Origin: Stentor roeselii
Lineage: Eukaryota; Ciliophora; Heterotrichea; Heterotrichida; Stentoridae
NCBI GenBank assembly: GCA_006503475.1
Contig: RSEH01000137.1
Location: 62,001-126,000 of the forward strand
Reading direction: 5' to 3'
DNA: 64,000 nt
In this document: positions 57,925 to 64,000 of the stretch, piece after piece
Layout of the letters: the number at the start of each line of letters is the position of its first letter
Numbering within the stretch: position 1 is the first letter of the stretch
Notes under the pieces: generated by a model
Databases searched by the model: none
What the model saw: only the letters and a program-made list of their open reading frames with translations
Told to the model about the DNA's origin: nothing
Program-made: the position numbers and the translations under genes

Positions 57925-60180
57925 ATGAACTCTGAGTTCAAAGAGCTCAAACTGCTGAAAGATGAAAGCGAAAAATTAAAAGACGATTTAAAGGCCCACA
58001 CAGGAAAGTTAAAAAGAAAGAAAGAGCAGATCAGAAGACTTGAATTCGAGATAAAACAAAGATCTCAAGAAATCTCACAACTTGAATATAACTTCAAACA
58101 ATCAGCGAATTTTAAAGAATCTTCCCGGGTCTTAACAAATGCAGAACTCGAACATTTGAATTCAGTTTTCACTTCTCTTGTGTCACTTAACATCTTCGAC
58201 TCTTTTTCCTCTTTATCTGCGAAAAGAAGTAACAAAAACACGATTCCAGTCGATGTGCAGTTTGAAGGAGTAAGTATTTCTTTTTACATCAACAAAGAAG
58301 ATACTTTTGAAACACTTCGAAGACATGCTGCGAGTTATTGGGCCTTACCTGAAGACGAGATATTTTTTTCTGACTGTGAAGAAGAACAAGGCGGGTGTCA
58401 ACCGGTGTTTCTGTTGAGTGCAAATGTCGTGAATGAACTTTATGTCTGGGAAAACATCAAACTGAAAGACCATAACTTTATGTTATACCTCGTTTTAAGG
58501 AATTACTCAAGTCTTAAAGATAAGATGCAAGAAGTCTTTCCTGGACAAGACTCTGACAAGTCAGAACTCGACGTCACTTTAGTTGATGTCAACATACAAG
58601 AATCATTTAAAAAGAAAAAGATTGTCAAGGATCCAACTGAGGAAAAAGAAAAATCACTTAAAAAGAGAAAATTCTGGCATCGAGTGCAGTATGCTGTTCA
58701 ATGGATCATGTACCTAGCACTTTTCCTTCTCTGGAATTTCACTTTAAGTAAAGATTTTCAATCTGAAAAAACTGTCTGGATTAATCAAAGAGTTTCGCAG
58801 GTTCTTTTATGGAACTTTCAGTTTAATGACTTTGAAACAACCTCTATGTACGGCTTGAGAAATAACGAGTTTTTATCAGTGACTAGTATCGATAGTCTCT
58901 GGGCTTACATCGAAAGTATTCAGAAAAAATTTTCAAAAGGTTTCGACACTGGAATTCTTTCTAATCATATTTACGGCCTTGAGTACATCGAATTAAGACA
59001 GGTCAGAACTCATTTAAAAGAATGCGATTTTGAAGGGATTTTTAAGTATAACTGCTCTGATAAGTACCGGATTTCAAAAGAACTCACAGATGATCTCGGT
59101 GATCAGTATTTCCAAAAGTATATCAAAAGAAAAGCCACTGTTTTTATATATGGAGAATCAGGTCTGTACCCTGATGACGGGTACATCAACCATGTCAACT
59201 TGCAGGATAATGTCGAATGGTTTAAAAACCTTTCAACTCTTCGACAGTTGAAATGGATCGATAATGGGACTCGGGCCGTGTTTATCACGATCAACTACTA
59301 CAACCCAGAAAGTGACATTTACTCGTTGATCATGCCTTATTTCGAGATATCGCCTTCAGGTTTTTTTATACAGAACTTCAAGTTTTACAGTTTTAAAGGA
59401 CATATGTTTTCTGGTGATGGGCTTATTAGTCATGTTTTTATATTTTTAATTATTTTTGTACTGGTTATTTTTGAAATCAGACAAAATATTCGCCATCCTG
59501 AAGAAATTCCTGCTTTTATACATGAAAAGTCACTCATGGATAAGGATAAACTTTATGATGTTTTAGAACAGTATCATAAGGTTAATATTTGTAAAAGACT
59601 GAAAAAACCTTCGATTGACCAGGTTTTTGGCTTGTTTTCGCTGATTTCAGCTTTTATTTTGGAAGTTGTCAGTCTTTCCATGCATCTTGGAAGGTTCAAA
59701 GAAGCCTCTAAGATTGACGTTGGGTATAATAATCTTTTTGGCACCATGCAAGGAGTGGCTATGTTAAACGACACTAAAGTCATTGTGACGCTGTTTTTGG
59801 GTTTCAATTTAATCAGGTATGTGATTATTTGGCTTAGTGAGGTTAATCGATTGTTTCATTCTGTTGTAGCGATCATGTCTAATTTGGCGTATTACCTGGT
59901 GCTCACTTTGATCCCCATTGTTGTCTTTTCGTCGTTTTTTTACTACTTTTTAGGACCTTTTGATAGTGCTTTCAATTCTCTTGAGAGATCTTTTATTTCT
60001 GTCATTCAGATTTTATGTGGAAAATGGCCTTCGAATAGAAGTTTTCTGTATTTTACCAGTTCTGGGTATTTAGTGATGGCTTTATTTATTTTTAGCATTT
60101 GGAGATTATTCATCATGAGCACTCAAGGAATACTCTTCTCATTCCAAATTCACAAAACCAAATCTCATAATAATTTATGA
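57925..60180 (+). CDS. polycystin-2-like TRP channel with N-terminal coiled coil and ubiquitin-like region
   Basis: A 751-residue channel. Residues 1-55 are a charged coiled coil; ~105-150 look like a ubiquitin-like fold (V-D-V-Q-F-E-G-V-S-I, then D-T-F-E-T-L-R-R-H-A). TM1 is near 252-272. The large extracellular polycystin domain follows, with R-T-H-L-K-E-C-D-F, a C-x(n)-C pair, I-T-I-N-Y-Y-N-P and F-E-I-S-P-S-G. Further TM segments (F-I-F-L-I-I-F-V-L-V-I-F, then V-F-G-L-F-S-L-I-S-A-F-I-L, V-T-L-F-L-G-F-N-L-I-R and L-V-L-T-L-I-P-I-V-V-F) lead to a pore-like loop near L-C-G-K-W-P and a last helix. The tail is short, without the EF-hand or coiled coil of animal PKD2. A ciliary cation channel is likely. 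It overlaps the next gene by 4 bp (ATGA). Confidence 0.88.
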   Translation: MNSEFKELKLLKDESEKLKDDLKAHTGKLKRKKEQIRRLEFEIKQRSQEISQLEYNFKQSANFKESSRVLTNAELEHLNSVFTSLVSLNIFDSFSSLSAKRSNKNTIPVDVQFEGVSISFYINKEDTFETLRRHAASYWALPEDEIFFSDCEEEQGGCQPVFLLSANVVNELYVWENIKLKDHNFMLYLVLRNYSSLKDKMQEVFPGQDSDKSELDVTLVDVNIQESFKKKKIVKDPTEEKEKSLKKRKFWHRVQYAVQWIMYLALFLLWNFTLSKDFQSEKTVWINQRVSQVLLWNFQFNDFETTSMYGLRNNEFLSVTSIDSLWAYIESIQKKFSKGFDTGILSNHIYGLEYIELRQVRTHLKECDFEGIFKYNCSDKYRISKELTDDLGDQYFQKYIKRKATVFIYGESGLYPDDGYINHVNLQDNVEWFKNLSTLRQLKWIDNGTRAVFITINYYNPESDIYSLIMPYFEISPSGFFIQNFKFYSFKGHMFSGDGLISHVFIFLIIFVLVIFEIRQNIRHPEEIPAFIHEKSLMDKDKLYDVLEQYHKVNICKRLKKPSIDQVFGLFSLISAFILEVVSLSMHLGRFKEASKIDVGYNNLFGTMQGVAMLNDTKVIVTLFLGFNLIRYVIIWLSEVNRLFHSVVAIMSNLAYYLVLTLIPIVVFSSFFYYFLGPFDSAFNSLERSFISVIQILCGKWPSNRSFLYFTSSGYLVMALFIFSIWRLFIMSTQGILFSFQIHKTKSHNNL

Positions 60181-60623
60181 AAACTTTCCACGCATACCCT
60201 GCGAAGTGCAGGTTTTACTCCCCAGGAAGATGGGAAGTATGGAACAGGTTCAGGTCAACTTCAACAATGACAAAAAACTTAGAAAACGCTTTAAGAGTGA
60301 AAGGAACTTATTCACTTACTCAAAACTTTGAACTTAATTCTAGTAGTTTCGCTGAACTTTCTTCAAATCGTTTTCCTGACACGAACCGTGTCAAAATAAT
60401 TCATTCAAAAATGAATTCGATTCAAAGAACCCCAAATAAAATTGTAATTCAAGAAAATCTTCCTGAAAAATACACTTATAGCCACTGCATCAACAAATTC
60501 GACATCTGCGGGAAGACAGTAAACAAAAGTCCAGAAAAGCCAAGAAGTACTCGAAAAAAGACAAGAAACCTTTACTTTCGACTTCCAGTAGTTTCCTGTA
60601 CCTTCAGAAAAGAGTTTGACTGA
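60177..60623 (+). CDS. small basic protein of unknown function
   Basis: A 148-residue basic protein (A-Y-P-A-K-C-R-F-Y, later R-S-T-R-K-K-T-R). No domain recognised. The ATG overlaps the TGA of the polycystin gene (atga). The next in-frame ATG at 60267 (M-T-K-N-L-E) would avoid the overlap, so the true start is uncertain. Ends in TGA. Probably disordered; many serines and basic sites. Confidence 0.55.
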   Translation: MKTFHAYPAKCRFYSPGRWEVWNRFRSTSTMTKNLENALRVKGTYSLTQNFELNSSSFAELSSNRFPDTNRVKIIHSKMNSIQRTPNKIVIQENLPEKYTYSHCINKFDICGKTVNKSPEKPRSTRKKTRNLYFRLPVVSCTFRKEFD

Positions 60624-60639
60624 AGTTCTTATAATAAAT

Positions 60640-60840
60640 ATGTTCAGGGATCTTTTGAAAGTTAATGTAAGACTACCTCTCAGCAGTAGCTTCTGGAAAA
60701 CTCCTAACCGGATGAAAGAAGCTGTGAAGCTAAACTCGAAACCTTACCTCGAGGCGAATTATTTACAAGCAATGAAGCCTGACCCTGCTCCGAAACCTCA
60801 AGAAAAGGCGACTTCTCCTAAGGACTTGATGCAAGGTTAG
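60640..60840 (+). CDS. very small protein of unknown function
   Basis: A 66-residue frame from the ATG at 60640: M-F-R-D-L-L-K-V-N-V-R-L-P-L, later proline- and lysine-rich (P-D-P-A-P-K-P-Q-E-K). It starts 16 bp after the previous stop. It is short and has no known motif, but its composition is less AT-rich than the intergenic DNA and the spacing follows the pattern of this cluster. Confidence 0.45.
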   Translation: MFRDLLKVNVRLPLSSSFWKTPNRMKEAVKLNSKPYLEANYLQAMKPDPAPKPQEKATSPKDLMQG

Positions 60841-61084
60841 TAAGGTTACTTGATATTATTAATCTTGAATGTATGGAAGTGGAAGGAGAAGAAGAGCAGG
60901 TTGGATTGATTTGGAAATTTGAATGAGATGGAAAGGCTATCATTGAGGGAATGTCTTGGTGTAAGAGGGAGGTCGGACTTCATTGAGGTCTATCTTTGGA
61001 TATTTGTCAGATCTCTTTAGGGAATAGATATTTGTGGATTTCATTTGATAAGTTAAAATTTGATCAAATCTGATTCTAAATTAA

Positions 61085-61570
61085 TTAGAGATTTAATATA
61101 TTCCCTCTACTTGATATACTTGGCAAGATTGCCTTTTTGCAAACCATCAAAGCTGAGTTTTCATTAGGCGACTGGGTATGCTTCCGGTACCTTATCCTCA
61201 TCTTCTTGATTTTTTCAAGCTGAGGAGAGGCAAAAGTCCTAAAATCAGGGTAAAGATGAACAGGACTATCAGTGGTTTTAAATTTCCCATCGAACTGAAA
61301 TTTATGAAAAGACTGAAAATGTTTGTTTTCAGAAGAATTTTCATTGAATTTTTCTTCACTTGCAGTAAAGTTATGTTCTTTATTTTTCGATAGTAACTTT
61401 TGATTAATGAGTCTAAACAAAACAAGTTCTTTTACTTTGGAGTCAACTGAATGGTACACAAGTCGAACCCTTTTGCGATACTCAGCAGGTTTTTTAACGA
61501 CGTTCTTAGAAAAGCCTGTAAGGACCGGATTGACAAGGACTTCAGAGCGTGTCTTATAGTGATTGATCAT
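61085..61570 (-). CDS. basic protein of unknown function
   Basis: A 161-residue protein starting M-I-N-H-Y-K-T-R; an upstream stretch of the frame has no better ATG. It is rich in lysine, phenylalanine and asparagine, with H-F-Q-S-F-H-K-F-Q-F-D-G-K-F and a basic I-K-K-M-R-I-R-Y-R-K-H. No domain recognised. Divergent from the APC5 gene with 108 bp between starts. Confidence 0.6.
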   Translation of the reverse strand: MINHYKTRSEVLVNPVLTGFSKNVVKKPAEYRKRVRLVYHSVDSKVKELVLFRLINQKLLSKNKEHNFTASEEKFNENSSENKHFQSFHKFQFDGKFKTTDSPVHLYPDFRTFASPQLEKIKKMRIRYRKHTQSPNENSALMVCKKAILPSISSRGNILNL

Positions 61571-61678
61571 ATTATTTGAGAAGATAATCAATATTCAATT
61601 AAAAATCCTTTAAATCTCATTTCAAGTCTTAAAACAACAGTTCAACTCATCATTCCCCTGTCAAATCCATAAATCAAA

Positions 61679-63859
61679 ATGGATCTGCTTGAAAAAAACC
61701 AAGACCTGAGTCCTTTCAAGCTCTGTCTACTGATCCTCCTCTACGAGTCCCTAACAAACCCCAAGTTCTCCTCAAGCGACAAGAGTAAAACCTTATCATT
61801 CATAGTAAAACATCTTCATTCAAGTGCATCAAGTGACTTGTCCTTTCCTAATCTTCTCTCCTCATTAGAAAAATTAACTCCAGGCCCCGACTCCCCAACT
61901 CAAGTCTTTCAAGAGAAAGTCTCATCAATGTCAGACTTTTCCGACGTTCTCCACTTATTCATAGTAAAGCTAAACGAGTTGAAATCTGACGGTGACCTGA
62001 ATGCCGGGAGTTTAGAACAAGGAGGAATTCTTTACCTTTTCCTTCGAAAGTGCTTCGTGACCTTCGCCCGAATGGGCTTTGAGGACCTTGTGTGTCTTTC
62101 ATCGAAGTTCCAAAGCTACAAGTCAGGAAAGTCGCTTCCAATAAATTCAAGAGTCCGAGCGAGTCAATTGGCGAGTTCTCTTGAAGAGCAGGTCTTGCAA
62201 AGTGATTATAATGGCCTTTCAAGTCAAGTCTCGGCTTTGAACCTTCCGGGGAAGTACTTGATTCAGGGCCACCTTGATGCTTTATATGGGAAAAATTCAA
62301 GTATTGATAATATTCACAGGTACTTCGACCTCGTACTGGACCAGCAGATGCCGACGAGAACGACTAGGGAAAAAGGACTGGTCGTGGTTCAGTCTTCTAC
62401 CCACTTCGCTTCTCTTCATAGAGTAAAGATCGAGCTGCAACTAGGCCATTTAGAAGCTGCAGTGCATTTATTAGTGGAAACTATCAAAAGAGCTTTAAGT
62501 GAAAATGATAATTTAGTGATTCTTGAAAGTACTTTACTTTTCATGAAAATCGCTTCGATGATGGGCAACTTTAAACAAGAACTCAGAATTTCTCAAAAAG
62601 CGGTTTTACATGGACTTAAAGTTGAAAATACTCAAGCTCTTAACAAGACTTGTCTTTTTTACGCCCAGCTTCATCTAACTTACCCGGTCAGAGACAGTTC
62701 TTCAATACTTTCTGAAATTCAACCAAAAGTTGAAAACAAGCCGAAAAACACTCTTCCCATTGCAAAAAAACTAGAATTCGCGAAAGGACAAGAAACTTGG
62801 GTGAGTCTTTGCGACTTTGTCTTGATGCAAAGTCTTCTCACCCACGAGCATAAAGGTCTTAACAAGCAAATCGCCTTTGTTAACACCTTGCATTGGGTGA
62901 ACCAAGGCTTTGACTGGAACCTCGAAGTTCATTTCGAGGACTTGTTGAATCATTTTGAAGTCAACATTGAAGAAGTTAATTTTTTCCTGGACCTTGCAAG
63001 ACAGGTCTTTAAACATGACCGCGAAAGAGCTTTGAAGTTTTTGAAGGTCGTTGATGAAAGATGCCAGGAAAAAAGCTGTGTTGACTGGGAATTCACTTTA
63101 GCTTTCCTCGCACATCAGCAAGCACTTAAATCTGGAGAGTTCTTACAAGCGAGTTTTCTTGAAAAAGTCGCAGAAAGACATAAAAAATTTGAAAATCAAG
63201 GAAAAATCATGAAACTTTCTCGCATCACTCAACAAAAACATTTAAAAGAAGCTTTTGAACTTGCTGGGGAATTAATCGAAAATTTTTCAAGTAAAGGTCT
63301 TGCGGCACTTCTGATTGAAACTCGCTTGTTGTTAAGCCAGGTTTACTTCTTGTCACAGGAGTACTACAGAGGACTCGCTGAGCTTAACAAGTGTGAAGAC
63401 CTTGTGAAGGACTTCTTGCAATTCGACATTCCTGTCAAAATCATGACAGCTGAAACTAGTTTACTTGCTTTTGACTTCCCTGGAATCGCAGTTAATGTTC
63501 TTAATCAAGTCGAAAGTCAAGTTTTTAATAGAAAGTCTCAAATCACACTTGGATGGTTCTGGAAGGCTAAGGCTAAAGCTACTCTTGCACTTGCTGAAAA
63601 AACCGAAGATTATGAAATTTTGAAATTTGTTAAAGAATTTTTAGAGTTTGCTTTGGAATTGTTTAGAAATGATCGAAATTTGTGGGAAGTTAGAGAAGTT
63701 TTGTATTTACTTGCTAGGACTGCTGATAAGGGAGGTGATTTTGAAAATCGCAATTTTTATGCTGAAGAGTTTTTGAAGGTTAATCGGGAAATCAATGTTG
63801 CTGGGAAAGTACTTAGGGGTGAAGAGGATTTGTTTAAACTACTTATGGCTAAGGGTTAG
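61679..63859 (+). CDS. APC5: anaphase-promoting complex subunit 5 (APC5)
   Basis: A 726-residue helical, TPR-like protein; human APC5 has about 755. The N terminus (L-S-P-F-K-L-C-L-L-I-L-L-Y-E-S-L) matches the T-P-Y-K-I-A-V-L-V-L-L start of the family. Further matches are G-I-L-Y-L-F-L-R-K-C-F-V-T-F-A-R-M-G-F, I-H-R-Y-F-D-L-V-L-D and H-R-V-K-I-E-L-Q-L-G-H-L-E-A-A (the conserved APC5 TPR block). The C-terminal half has repeated helical pairs (F-L-S-Q-E-Y-Y-R-G-L-A-E-L-N-K). APC5 is a scaffold of the APC/C ubiquitin ligase that drives exit from mitosis. Single exon. Confidence 0.85.
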   Translation: MDLLEKNQDLSPFKLCLLILLYESLTNPKFSSSDKSKTLSFIVKHLHSSASSDLSFPNLLSSLEKLTPGPDSPTQVFQEKVSSMSDFSDVLHLFIVKLNELKSDGDLNAGSLEQGGILYLFLRKCFVTFARMGFEDLVCLSSKFQSYKSGKSLPINSRVRASQLASSLEEQVLQSDYNGLSSQVSALNLPGKYLIQGHLDALYGKNSSIDNIHRYFDLVLDQQMPTRTTREKGLVVVQSSTHFASLHRVKIELQLGHLEAAVHLLVETIKRALSENDNLVILESTLLFMKIASMMGNFKQELRISQKAVLHGLKVENTQALNKTCLFYAQLHLTYPVRDSSSILSEIQPKVENKPKNTLPIAKKLEFAKGQETWVSLCDFVLMQSLLTHEHKGLNKQIAFVNTLHWVNQGFDWNLEVHFEDLLNHFEVNIEEVNFFLDLARQVFKHDRERALKFLKVVDERCQEKSCVDWEFTLAFLAHQQALKSGEFLQASFLEKVAERHKKFENQGKIMKLSRITQQKHLKEAFELAGELIENFSSKGLAALLIETRLLLSQVYFLSQEYYRGLAELNKCEDLVKDFLQFDIPVKIMTAETSLLAFDFPGIAVNVLNQVESQVFNRKSQITLGWFWKAKAKATLALAEKTEDYEILKFVKEFLEFALELFRNDRNLWEVREVLYLLARTADKGGDFENRNFYAEEFLKVNREINVAGKVLRGEEDLFKLLMAKG

Positions 63860-64000
63860 ATTATTTTTTGTGAGGTTTAAGATAATGATGGAGATTTCTG
63901 GATTATTTGTGTAGAGAGATATGCTGAATTTTAAATATTGATTGTGATTGAATTGATTATTGTGATTATAATTTAAGTGAGGATTTTAAATATTGATTGT

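Noticed and set aside
63928-64000. Direct repeat of attttaaatattgattgt at the window end
   Set aside because: Two 18-bp copies in AT-rich DNA cut by the window edge; too little to call an element.

Overview
The window looks like macronuclear DNA of a heterotrich ciliate close to Stentor. Three things point there. (1) All three standard stop codons are used, with TGA ending the genes at 14307, 19522, 57925 and 60177, and long reading frames (up to 4135 codons) are open under the standard code. (2) The few introns are tiny: five GT...AG introns of exactly 15 nt and one apparent 14-nt intron, each joining two frames into one recognisable protein. (3) The DNA is AT-rich and gene-dense, and it encodes cilium genes: an axonemal dynein heavy chain, a polycystin channel and an EF-hand protein. 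The species call is inference; the intron size and code are read from the sequence.

Layout. 0.1-6.4 kb holds small single-exon genes on both strands: two MYB proteins, a Jupiter/HN1-like protein, an RPA-interacting-protein-like gene, a twin-CX3C protein and unknowns. 6.6-20.8 kb is a looser, more AT-rich accessory region. It carries a tandem family of about 425-codon MORN-repeat genes, all on the minus strand: four open copies, one copy with a single in-frame stop, one decayed pseudogene and one short relic. A coiled-coil gene and a seven-transmembrane receptor gene sit inside it on the plus strand. 21.7-24.3 kb has a CCCH zinc-finger gene, a four-TM membrane protein and a SET-domain gene. 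24.4-36.8 kb is one uninterrupted 12.4-kb DNAH1-type inner-arm dynein heavy chain. 36.9-49.8 kb is packed with signalling and trafficking genes: EF-hand, a lipidated propeller-like protein, a cysteine-rich secreted protein, PP2C, TRAF-type RING, PX, a thioredoxin-like protein without active-site cysteines, kinesin-7 and RING-CH. 51.1-63.9 kb has UTP10/HEATR1 (ribosome biogenesis), a secreted-type WD40 protein, a polycystin with an N-terminal ubiquitin-like region, three small unknown genes and the APC/C subunit APC5.

Genes are very tightly spaced. Convergent stops lie 7-16 bp apart, one divergent start pair is 13 bp apart, and same-strand neighbours are separated by 5 or 16 bp or overlap by 4 bp. 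The most striking non-gene signal is base composition. The coding strand of most housekeeping genes starts rich in A/C and drifts to G/T toward the 3' end. Inside the long dynein and UTP10 genes it resets abruptly several times, like a sawtooth. I saw no tRNA, rRNA, CRISPR or autonomous transposon.
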